Assembly: GCA_038318895.1 (NCBI GenBank)
Contig: JBBQCS010000012.1
Location: 1-51,720 of the forward strand
Direction of reading: 5' to 3'
Length of the DNA stretch: 51,720 bases
Source: UBA11222 sp030652895
GTDB lineage: Bacteria > Pseudomonadota > Alphaproteobacteria > UBA11222
In this document: piece by piece, positions 35,299-42,277 of the stretch
How positions within the stretch are numbered: position 1 is the stretch's first letter
Layout: each line of letters begins with the position of its first letter
Translations under genes and position numbers: made by a program
Notes under the pieces: generated by a model
What the model was told of the DNA's origin: nothing
What the model saw: the letters and a program-made list of their open reading frames with translations, nothing else
Database searches by the model: none

Positions 35299-35747
35299 CT
35301 AACACCCCATTTCTCACGCAATGTCTGCACAAGCGCCTGCTGCGCATCGGGAGGAAGCTGCACCGCCTGATCCAGCCGCGGCGGCCCAGGCCAGCCGGTA
35401 TCCACAAGGCTTAGCCCGTGATACTCACGCACCCCCTCATAGCGTGGAATAATATGAAAGTGCACATCAGGATCAACCATCATCAGCATCAGATAGTTTA
35501 TCTTCTGATAGCTGACCGCACCGGCAAGCAGGTGTTCGATGTTTTTGAGTACCGGCTGTAACGCGGTCAGGGCCTGTGCGCTGACATCCCCAAAGGCCAT
35601 CACCGGCTCACGGCAAACCAGCACCAGGGATCCCAGCGTTACCTGCTGCGGACGCAACAGCACCAGCCATGAAGGGGTCTCCGCTATACAGGTTTCCGGA
35701 TAACCGAACTTGCTGGCGGTCGGTGACATTTTCGGCGCGTCTGGCAT
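35295..35747 (-). CDS. HIT-family protein
   Basis: About 150 residues with a histidine-triad motif in the variant DVHFHIIPRY, where Asp takes the place of the first His and the middle nucleophilic His is kept. An upstream PSWLVLLRPQQVTLGSLVLVCREP is the usual HIT strand pair. HIT enzymes cleave or transfer nucleotidyl groups, including AMP-lysine, dinucleoside polyphosphates and adenylyl sulfate. I chose ATG 35747; an in-frame Met further up overlaps the divergent gene start. Its 3' end overlaps the LptF-like gene by 4 bases, making it first in a five-gene lipid operon. Confidence 0.8.
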   Translation of the reverse strand: MPDAPKMSPTASKFGYPETCIAETPSWLVLLRPQQVTLGSLVLVCREPVMAFGDVSAQALTALQPVLKNIEHLLAGAVSYQKINYLMLMMVDPDVHFHIIPRYEGVREYHGLSLVDTGWPGPPRLDQAVQLPPDAQQALVQTLREKWGVR

Positions 35748-35794
35748 AGCGATTCGTCCGGGCATTATTGTTAAAATTGAAGTATAAGCGAAGC

Positions 35795-36301
35795 ATGATC
35801 CCAACTTCTACATTGACATGGCGCATATGCCGAATCTCCTGTTTCCTGGCCTTTACCGGCTTTGTGACAGTTTCTCTGGAGTCAGCTGCATTAGCGGAGT
35901 GGCGCGCAGACCGCCTCTGCACCGGGGATGATCAGGTGCGATTGCAGATTACGGTTGCAGGGGTTCGCAACGCCCGGGGCACAATCACCATTAATCTGTA
36001 TGGTGACCGGGATGCGGACTTCCTCAAAAAGGGCAAACGCCTTTCACGCATTCGTGTGCCTGCACAAATGGGCGAGGTAGTGGCCTGTATGTCAGTCCCC
36101 ACTCCCGGCAGCTACGCCATTTCGCTTTACCACGATGAAGACGGCAGCAAAAAACTTAGCAAAAACTTCCTGGGCCTGCCAAAAGAAGGCTACGGTTTTT
36201 CGCGGGATGCGCCGGTCAGCTATCGTTTGCCGGATTTGGATGAAGCGGTCTTCACCGCACTGCCCGGCGACACCCGGATACGCGTTACGATGCGATACTA
36301 A
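35795..36301 (+). CDS. secreted DUF2141-type protein
   Basis: About 168 residues with an N-terminal signal peptide (hydrophobic run ISCFLAFTGFVTVSLESAALA, about residues 13-33 region, ending near ALA-E). The mature part has ITVAGVRNARGTITINLYGD and SYAISLYHDEDGSKKLSKN, the pattern of DUF2141/COG4704 periplasmic beta-sandwich proteins. ATG 35795 is used; an in-frame TTG at 35768 adds nine residues. It is divergent from the HIT gene with only 47 bases between starts, so their promoters overlap coding sequence. Function is unknown; the neighbourhood suggests an envelope role. Confidence 0.82.
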   Translation: MIPTSTLTWRICRISCFLAFTGFVTVSLESAALAEWRADRLCTGDDQVRLQITVAGVRNARGTITINLYGDRDADFLKKGKRLSRIRVPAQMGEVVACMSVPTPGSYAISLYHDEDGSKKLSKNFLGLPKEGYGFSRDAPVSYRLPDLDEAVFTALPGDTRIRVTMRY

Positions 36302-36515
36302 AATTGCCTTGGGGCGGATATCGAACATCCAAAACTAGTGCCGGCTCCTACGCCGCGAAACGTTTCTTGCGATTAAACGTAGGAATAATTCCCCGCGGGA
36401 AGCCCATTGAGGTAGCCCCCGAAAACTGGCACAACCAATGGGGTCGGGCTGAGACGACACCATTTGTTCGCATTTGTTCGTTTGTTTGACGTAGTTATTC
36501 AGGGGAACACGTTCC

Positions 36516-37889
36516 ATGACTACAGGCACTCGCGCATTGACAGCCGCCGCATGGCATGCCGTCGGCGGCAAACAGGAATTGCTGGACGCAGTGAATTTTG
36601 TGGGCGAGGGCGGCCTGTCGTCAGCCTATCGGGTTACGGATTTTGCCAGCGCCACCATTGCGGCGGCGGCATTGGCAGTTGCCGAACTGGCGCAATGCCG
36701 TGGCGGAAAATTTTCCAGGGTGACGGTTGACCGGCGGCTATCATCATTCTGGTTTGCATGGTCCATTCGCCCGGTTGGGTGGGAAATGCCCGCCCCCTGG
36801 GACCCGATCGCCGGAGACTACCAGACCAGGGATGGCTGGATCCGGCTGCACACCAACGCGCCGCATCATCGCATCGCTGCCGAAAAAATATTGGGCCAGC
36901 AGGCCGGTAAAACCGCAATGGCGAAGGTCGTCCGGGAATGGGACAAGCAGAAACTTGAAGCCGCTATCGTCGACGCGGGCGGTTGCGCAGCCGAAATGCG
37001 ATCCGTCGCCCAATGGGCCGCACATCCGCAAGGCGCCGCTGTCGCCAGCCAGCATGTGGTGCAAATGGAAAACGCTCCGCATGCGCCGCTGCTAGACCGG
37101 GGTGCAACACCATCACGTCCGCTGGCAGGGGTGCGGGTTCTGGACCTGACCCGCGTGCTGGCGGGGCCGGTCGCCAGCCGTTTTCTGGCTGGATATGGGG
37201 CCGACGTGCTGCGCCTTGATCCGCCCGACTGGGATGAGCCGGGCGTCGTTCCAGAGGTCACCCTGGGTAAACGCTGCGCACGCCTGGATCTGAAAACCGC
37301 CGAGGGCCGCGCAGTGTTCGAGGGGCTGCTGGCGCAGGCGGATGTGATCCTGCATGGCTACCGCGCCGATGCACTGGACCGGCTTGGGTATGACGCAGTT
37401 GCGCGGCGTGCCCTGTCGCCCGGTGTAATTGATGTGTCGCTGTGTGCCTATGGCTGGACCGGTCCCTGGGCGCTGCGGCGCGGCTTTGACAGCCTGGTGC
37501 AGATGAGTTGCGGCATCGCCGATACCGGCATGAAATGGGGGCAAACCGAAAAGCCAACACCGCTACCAGTGCAAGCCCTTGATCACGGGACGGGATACCT
37601 TGCGGCGGCGGCCATCATTCGCGGCATTACGCAGCGCCTGAATAACGCGAACAGCGTTACCGCGCGCCTGTCGTTGGCGCGCACCGCCAGGCTGCTGATA
37701 GACGCGGGTGACGCTGAAACAGAAAATGCGCTTGCGCCGGAGGATTTCTTTGATACTGCCTCGCCGATCGAGCAAACCGATTGGGGCCATGCAAAACGCC
37801 TGAAACCGCCGGTAACAATACAGGACGCGCCAATGTACTGGACGCTCCCGGCGCGCCGTTTGGGTTCCGCAAAACCCGGCTGGATATAA
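36516..37889 (+). CDS. CaiB/BaiF class III CoA transferase, permuted-looking
   Basis: 457 residues. The usual family N-terminus (RPLAGVRVLDLTRVLAGPV) appears only at about residue 201, and a segment typical of the C-terminal part of these enzymes (DYQTRDGWIRLHTNAPHHR) occurs at about 101-119. The conserved catalytic Asp of the family is seen as Asp325 in RRGFDSLVQMSCG. The order thus looks circularly permuted or a fusion of two half-domains. It should activate a carboxylic acid by CoA transfer. The TetR gene is convergent with it, and the ring-degradation operon lies just beyond. ATG 36516 follows AGGGGAACACG. Confidence 0.8.
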   Translation: MTTGTRALTAAAWHAVGGKQELLDAVNFVGEGGLSSAYRVTDFASATIAAAALAVAELAQCRGGKFSRVTVDRRLSSFWFAWSIRPVGWEMPAPWDPIAGDYQTRDGWIRLHTNAPHHRIAAEKILGQQAGKTAMAKVVREWDKQKLEAAIVDAGGCAAEMRSVAQWAAHPQGAAVASQHVVQMENAPHAPLLDRGATPSRPLAGVRVLDLTRVLAGPVASRFLAGYGADVLRLDPPDWDEPGVVPEVTLGKRCARLDLKTAEGRAVFEGLLAQADVILHGYRADALDRLGYDAVARRALSPGVIDVSLCAYGWTGPWALRRGFDSLVQMSCGIADTGMKWGQTEKPTPLPVQALDHGTGYLAAAAIIRGITQRLNNANSVTARLSLARTARLLIDAGDAETENALAPEDFFDTASPIEQTDWGHAKRLKPPVTIQDAPMYWTLPARRLGSAKPGWI

Positions 37890-37927
37890 CTGGCGCGCTT
37901 TACATAAATTCGCCTGATATTCTCCCC

Positions 37928-38506
37928 CTACTCTCCCGGAAACAGCGTATCGCAGAGTTGCTGAGCCAGCTCAGCCGCGCTCATTTTGCCGGGCTTCACC
38001 CATTCCAGGGTCCAGTTCATGGCGCCGAACAGGAACATGCGCAACAGGGACAGATTGGCCTCCTGGCGTATCGCGCCTGCGTCTTGCGCCGCCATCAGAA
38101 GTTCACGCCAATATTCGCCGTAGGCATTGCGCAGGCCCATCTGCCGCTCTTGAATCTCAACCGGCGTCTGGCCGAAATTACGGATATTGGCTGATGAATA
38201 ATCGCCATATTCGTGCAGCATCGCCAGATGCGCTTCAATGCCCGCCAATAGCCGGCCCCGGTGCCCGCCCTGGGAGGGAGCGGCCTCCACCGCCTTGCGT
38301 ACCGCGTCAAACACCAGCTTCAGGCCGATTCCCAGCACCTCTTCAAACAACTGGTCCTTGGATTCGAAATAATAATATATACTGGCCGCGCGCATATTGG
38401 CTGCAAAGGCGATATCGTTCACTTTAGTGCCAGCATATCCGCGCTGGCGGAACTCCTGCGCCGCAGTGTCCAGAATGCGTTGCCGGGTTCTGTCTGATTT
38501 CAACAT
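37928..38506 (-). CDS. TetR-family transcriptional regulator
   Basis: About 192 residues. The N-terminal HTH is clear: ILDTAAQEFRQRGYAGTKVND followed by IYYYFESKDQLFEEVL, the recognition helix region of TetR proteins. The C-terminal ligand domain has no diagnostic motif. I chose ATG 38506 because the family start TRQRILDTA follows; an in-frame upstream start at 38548 would add 14 residues. It is divergent from the badI-like operon, with an inverted repeat at 38550-38565 between them, so it probably controls that operon in response to an acyl-CoA. Confidence 0.88.
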   Translation of the reverse strand: MLKSDRTRQRILDTAAQEFRQRGYAGTKVNDIAFAANMRAASIYYYFESKDQLFEEVLGIGLKLVFDAVRKAVEAAPSQGGHRGRLLAGIEAHLAMLHEYGDYSSANIRNFGQTPVEIQERQMGLRNAYGEYWRELLMAAQDAGAIRQEANLSLLRMFLFGAMNWTLEWVKPGKMSAAELAQQLCDTLFPGE

Positions 38507-38549
38507 TCTGAATTGTGTCCCTAGATGGTGCTTGCAATCAACCCCCAAA

Positions 38550-38565
38550 TCTAACTACCATTAGA
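38550..38565. promoter_or_regulatory. possible TetR operator TCTAA-N6-TTAGA
   Basis: A 5-bp inverted repeat with six-base spacer between the divergent TetR and badI-like genes, about 48 bases upstream of the badI-like ATG. Position fits an autoregulatory TetR operator; binding is inferred only. Confidence 0.45.
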
Positions 38566-38612
38566 AAAAATTCGGAGCGGACCACACCACAAATTGTAAC
38601 GGGAGAACCCCT

Positions 38613-39395
38613 ATGGATTACAAGGATATTGTTTACGAAGTGCGCAACGGCGCTGCCTGGATTCTTATTAACCGTCCCGAGGTCTATAACGCGTTTCGCG
38701 GCCAGACAGTAGAAGAACTGATCCACGCCTTCAACAAAGCCGGATATGACAAGGATATTGGCGTCATCGTACTGGGTGGTGTGGGGACCAAGGCGTTCTG
38801 CACCGGGGGTGATCAATCCGTGCATGATGGCAATTATGACGGCCGCGGCATGATCGGCATGCCGGTGGAAGAACTGCATGCCGCGATCCGCGACGTCCCC
38901 AAACCGGTAATCGCGCGCATACAGGGCTATTCCATCGGCGGCGGCAATGTGCTGGGCGTGATCTGCGACATGACCATCTGCTCGGAAAGCGCCATTTTCG
39001 GCCAGGTCGGCCCGAAAATGGGTTCGGTTGATCCGGGTTACGGCACCGCCTATCTGGCACGGGTTGTGGGCGAGAAAAAGGCCCGCGAAATCTGGTATCT
39101 GTGCCGCCGCTATAGTGGACAGGAAGCGGTCGCCATGGGGCTGGCCAACATCTGTGTGCCGGACGCACAACTGGACGAGGAAGTTCAGAAATGGTGCGAC
39201 GAGATCATGGAGAAAAGCCCGACAGCGCTGACCATCGCCAAGCGTTCGTTCAACGCGGACAGCGAGCATATTCGGGGCATTGGCAATCAGGGCTTTGTGT
39301 CCCTGAAAATGTATTATGATTCCGAAGAATCCCGCGAAGGCGTTACCGCACTGAATGCCAAGCGCAAGCCAGACTTCCGCAAGTTCGCAAAATAG
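38613..39395 (+). CDS. badI: 2-ketocyclohexanecarboxyl-CoA hydrolase (BadI-like)
   Basis: The 260-residue crotonase-fold enzyme matches the MenB/BadI branch, and BadI in particular: TGGDQSVHDGNYDGRG, IFGQVGPKMGSVDPGYG and KKAREIWYLCRRYS. BadI hydrolyses the ring of 2-oxocyclohexane-1-carboxyl-CoA to pimeloyl-CoA in anaerobic benzoate/cyclohexanecarboxylate breakdown of Rhodopseudomonas. MenB is the main alternative but lacks this HDGNYDGRG stretch, and no menaquinone genes are adjacent. ATG 38613 follows GGGAGAACCCCT. The next genes encode a dehydrogenase, a crotonase and an SDR, the other steps of ring beta-oxidation. Confidence 0.87.
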   Translation: MDYKDIVYEVRNGAAWILINRPEVYNAFRGQTVEELIHAFNKAGYDKDIGVIVLGGVGTKAFCTGGDQSVHDGNYDGRGMIGMPVEELHAAIRDVPKPVIARIQGYSIGGGNVLGVICDMTICSESAIFGQVGPKMGSVDPGYGTAYLARVVGEKKAREIWYLCRRYSGQEAVAMGLANICVPDAQLDEEVQKWCDEIMEKSPTALTIAKRSFNADSEHIRGIGNQGFVSLKMYYDSEESREGVTALNAKRKPDFRKFAK

Positions 39396-39422
39396 CAACG
39401 CAAAACATAGAGAGAAGCGCAC

Positions 39423-40571
39423 ATGGATTTTTCATTCTCGCCGGAACAACGGGCCTTTCAGGAAACCGTGCGCCGGTTTGGCGTGGAAAAGCTTGCGCCC
39501 TTCTATCAGCAGCGTGAAATAGACGGCGTCATTCTAAAATCCCTGCGCAAGGAAATGGGTGAGCTTGGCATGATCGGTGTTGAGCTGCCGGAAAAATTTG
39601 GCGGCATGGGGCTGGACTGCGTCACCGCCGGGATTTCTATTGAAGAGGTCGCGAAGGCGGATTTCAACGTCTCGTACGTGCAACTTCTGACGTCCCTGCT
39701 GGGCGCCATCATGAAGCAGCACCCCGACGAAGAAGTGGGCCGCCGCATCATCAGCGATATGTGCTCAGGCGAAATCATGGTGGCGCTGGGCCTCACTGAA
39801 CCGCGCGGCGGATCGGACGCGGCGCATCTGATCCTGAAGGCCACGAAAGACGGCAACGGCTATATTCTCAACGGCGAGAAAACCTCCATCTCGCTTGCCG
39901 ATCAATGCGATATGGTCGTGCTGTTCGCACGTACCAGCGGCACCGACGCCAAAGGCGTATCGGCGTTTCTGGTGCCGCTCAATCTGCCGGGCGTCACCAC
40001 CACACGCTTTAACGATCTCGGATCGAGCGCAGTCGGACGCGGCTCTATCTTCTTTGACGACGTAAAAATCGGCGCCGACACGCTGATCGGCAAGGAAGGT
40101 GAAGGCTTCAAGCTGGTCATGAACGGCTTTGATTACAGCCGCGCGCTGATCGGTCTGCAATGCCTGGGCGCGGCGCAGGCGTCGCTGGAGGAAACCTGGA
40201 AATATGTCACCGAGCGCCAGGCTTTCGGCAATCCCATCGCCAAATATCAGGGCGTCACCGAACCGCTGGCTGAGGCTGAAACCCTGCTGACCGCTGCAAA
40301 GCTGCTGTGCTACAAAACCCTGTGGCTGCGCGATCAGGGCGAACCGCACACCGCCGAGGCCGCCATGTGCAAATGGTGGGCGCCCAAAACCGCGTTTGAT
40401 GTGATTCACAATTGCATCATCATCAACGGGCATTTCGCCTACAGCAAAGACATGCCACATCAGCAGCGGCTGCGCGATGTGCTGGGCCTGCAAATCGGCG
40501 ACGGCACCCCGCAGATCCAGAAGATGATCATCGCGCGCGAAAAAATCGGCCGCGTCGCCGTCCCCTACTGA
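39423..40571 (+). CDS. aliB: acyl-CoA dehydrogenase, AliB-like (cyclohexanecarboxyl-CoA type)
   Basis: 382-residue ACAD with TEPRGGSDAAHL and GYILNGEKTSISL for FAD/acyl contacts. At the catalytic-base position the sequence is QIGDGTPQIQK, giving Asp360 where the two other ACADs in this window have Glu. Acyl-CoA dehydrogenases acting on cyclohexane-ring CoA thioesters are reported to use Asp at this site. Together with the adjacent BadI-like gene, this supports dehydrogenation of a ring acyl-CoA (for example cyclohexanecarboxyl-CoA to cyclohex-1-ene-carboxyl-CoA). The gene lies 27 bases after badI with the site AGAGAAGCGC. Confidence 0.78.
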   Translation: MDFSFSPEQRAFQETVRRFGVEKLAPFYQQREIDGVILKSLRKEMGELGMIGVELPEKFGGMGLDCVTAGISIEEVAKADFNVSYVQLLTSLLGAIMKQHPDEEVGRRIISDMCSGEIMVALGLTEPRGGSDAAHLILKATKDGNGYILNGEKTSISLADQCDMVVLFARTSGTDAKGVSAFLVPLNLPGVTTTRFNDLGSSAVGRGSIFFDDVKIGADTLIGKEGEGFKLVMNGFDYSRALIGLQCLGAAQASLEETWKYVTERQAFGNPIAKYQGVTEPLAEAETLLTAAKLLCYKTLWLRDQGEPHTAEAAMCKWWAPKTAFDVIHNCIIINGHFAYSKDMPHQQRLRDVLGLQIGDGTPQIQKMIIAREKIGRVAVPY

Positions 40572-40591
40572 ACGCAGAAAGGAGCAACGCC

Positions 40592-41371
40592 ATGAGTGAT
40601 GAAGTGGTACGCGTCTGGACCGAAGGTCAGGTCGGAATCATGGAGCTGAACCGTCCGGCGGTGTTCAACTGTCTTGCGCTGTCCGTGATGGAAGCGCTCA
40701 ATGCGGGCATGCGCCATTTTGAGGACGGCGAAGAGGTGCATGTGGTGCTGATCCGCTCGACCGGAAAACATTTTTGCACAGGCGCCGATCTGGACGAAGT
40801 AAAAGGCAAGCGCAGCGATCTGGACGCCCTGAAACATTTCATCAGCTACGGGCATGGGGTGCTGCGGTCGATGGAAAATTCGACGCTGCCGGTGATCGTG
40901 GCGGTGCACGGGCTGGCGCTTGCGGGCGGGCTGGAACTGATGATGGCCGCCGATGTGGCCTTTGCGGGAGAAAGCGCGCGACTGGGTTGTCAGCATGCGC
41001 AGTTTGGCCTGATTCCCGGATGGGGGGGCACCCAGCGCCTGCCGCGTATTGTCGGCCAGCGTCGCGCCCTTGATCTGATGTTCAGCGCGCGCTGGATTGA
41101 CGCCCGGGAAGCGCAAATCTGGGGCCTGGTGAATTATGTAGTGCCTGATGCCGAACTTCATGCCAGAGCCATGGAGTATTGCCAGACACTGGCGGCGCGC
41201 AACACCAATGGCATTGCGACGATGAAGCGGCTAACCGAACATGGGCTGTCGGGGAATCTCGATTATGGCCTCGCGCTGGAAGCAACCGAAGCGCCCACGG
41301 CCCTGATGAGCGACAATGTTACCGAAGGCCTGAACGCGTTTCAGGAAAAGCGTCAGCCGAACTTCAAATAA
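40592..41371 (+). CDS. crotonase-family protein, candidate cyclohexene-carboxyl-CoA hydratase (BadK-like role)
   Basis: 259 residues with FCTGADLDEVKGK and GLALAGGLELMMAADV for the oxyanion hole and IPGWGGTQRLPR for the second catalytic region. The residue matching the first catalytic Glu of classical hydratases is occupied by His in LGCQHAQFGLIPG, so mechanism may differ. By operon logic it would hydrate the ring double bond made by the AliB-like enzyme; direct similarity to BadK is not strong by eye. ATG 40592 has the excellent site AAAGGAG; an open extension upstream overlaps the previous gene. Confidence 0.75.
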   Translation: MSDEVVRVWTEGQVGIMELNRPAVFNCLALSVMEALNAGMRHFEDGEEVHVVLIRSTGKHFCTGADLDEVKGKRSDLDALKHFISYGHGVLRSMENSTLPVIVAVHGLALAGGLELMMAADVAFAGESARLGCQHAQFGLIPGWGGTQRLPRIVGQRRALDLMFSARWIDAREAQIWGLVNYVVPDAELHARAMEYCQTLAARNTNGIATMKRLTEHGLSGNLDYGLALEATEAPTALMSDNVTEGLNAFQEKRQPNFK

Positions 41372-41393
41372 AATATAGACAGGGAGAACCAAC

Positions 41394-42191
41394 ATGGATT
41401 TGGAACTGGCGGGAAAATCAGTCATCGTCACCGGTGGCGCGTCAAATATCGGGCGAGCCATCACTCTGGGGTTTGCGCGCGAAGGCGCCAAAATCACCAT
41501 CGCCGAACTGGACACCGCACAGGCCGAAAAGGTAGCGCAGGAAGCGCTTAAACTGGGCGCCAAGGACGTGCAGGTGATCAAGACCGACATCACCAATATG
41601 GAACAGGTAAAGGCCATGGTGGACGCCGCGGCCAACAAGTTCGGCGGCATCGATGCGCTGGTAAATAATGTCGGTTGGGATGACCTGAAATTCTTTATGC
41701 AGACAACCCCGGATTTCTGGCAAAAAATCATCCAGATCAACTTTGTCGGCATGCTTAACTGCACATTCAACGTGCTGGAACACATGATTAAGGCGGGCAA
41801 TGGCGGCTCCATCGTCTCCATCAGTTCCGACGCCAGCCGTCAGGGCGAACCGCGCGAGGCGGTTTATGGCGCCATGAAAGCCGGTGTTAACAGTTTTATG
41901 AAAACAATCGCCAAGGAAAATGGCCGCCATGGCGTCCGCTGCAATGCCGTATGCCCCGGCGTGACCATTCCCGAGGAAGACGAAGAGGTCGGCACGAACA
42001 GCATGTGGACGAACCGCAACGCCATGTTCACCGAGGAGCAGTTTGCCGCCATCGCCAAGAGCCTGCCGCTGCGCAAACTGGGCCGGCCGAGGGATTTGGC
42101 GAATGCGGTGGTGTTTTTGTCGTCAAAGGCCGCGGGGCACGTTACCGGCCAAGTGCTGAGCGTCAGCGGCGGCTACAGCATGATTGGCTAA
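41394..42191 (+). CDS. badH: SDR, candidate 2-hydroxycyclohexanecarboxyl-CoA dehydrogenase (BadH-like)
   Basis: 265 residues with TGGASNIG (13-20), NNVG (91-94), Ser144 and the catalytic Tyr158/Lys162 pair (YGAMK), ending GQVLSVSGGYSMIG as in BadH and FabG-like enzymes. In the BadH step the ring 2-hydroxyl is oxidised to the keto form that BadI opens. It is the fourth gene of the badI operon (22 bases after the crotonase) and is followed by a strong hairpin at 42197-42233. A generic 3-ketoacyl-CoA reductase cannot be excluded by sequence alone. Confidence 0.77.
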   Translation: MDLELAGKSVIVTGGASNIGRAITLGFAREGAKITIAELDTAQAEKVAQEALKLGAKDVQVIKTDITNMEQVKAMVDAAANKFGGIDALVNNVGWDDLKFFMQTTPDFWQKIIQINFVGMLNCTFNVLEHMIKAGNGGSIVSISSDASRQGEPREAVYGAMKAGVNSFMKTIAKENGRHGVRCNAVCPGVTIPEEDEEVGTNSMWTNRNAMFTEEQFAAIAKSLPLRKLGRPRDLANAVVFLSSKAAGHVTGQVLSVSGGYSMIG

Positions 42192-42196
42192 CCCCA

Positions 42197-42233
42197 CCCT
42201 GTCATTGCCCGGTTTATCGGGGCAATGACAGGG
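42197..42233 (+). terminator. 14-bp hairpin, probable terminator after badH-like gene
   Basis: Perfect arms CCCTGTCATTGCCC and GGGCAATGACAGGG with a nine-base loop, starting five bases after the SDR stop, then an AT-rich stretch. Its core CCCGGTTTATC is shared with 20708-20722, so it may also be a REP-type element. Confidence 0.75.
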
Positions 42234-42277
42234 GTATCAAAATTTTATTGTGTAATTGACCAGAGGAAAACAGAGCG

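Noticed and set aside
38613..39395. MenB (naphthoate synthase) for the BadI-like gene
   Set aside because: The HDGNYDGRG segment and neighbouring AliB/BadH-like genes fit BadI better, and no menaquinone genes are nearby.
40412..40591. N-terminal extension of the crotonase gene at 40592
   Set aside because: It overlaps the acyl-CoA dehydrogenase out of frame and lacks a ribosome binding site, whereas ATG 40592 has a strong one.
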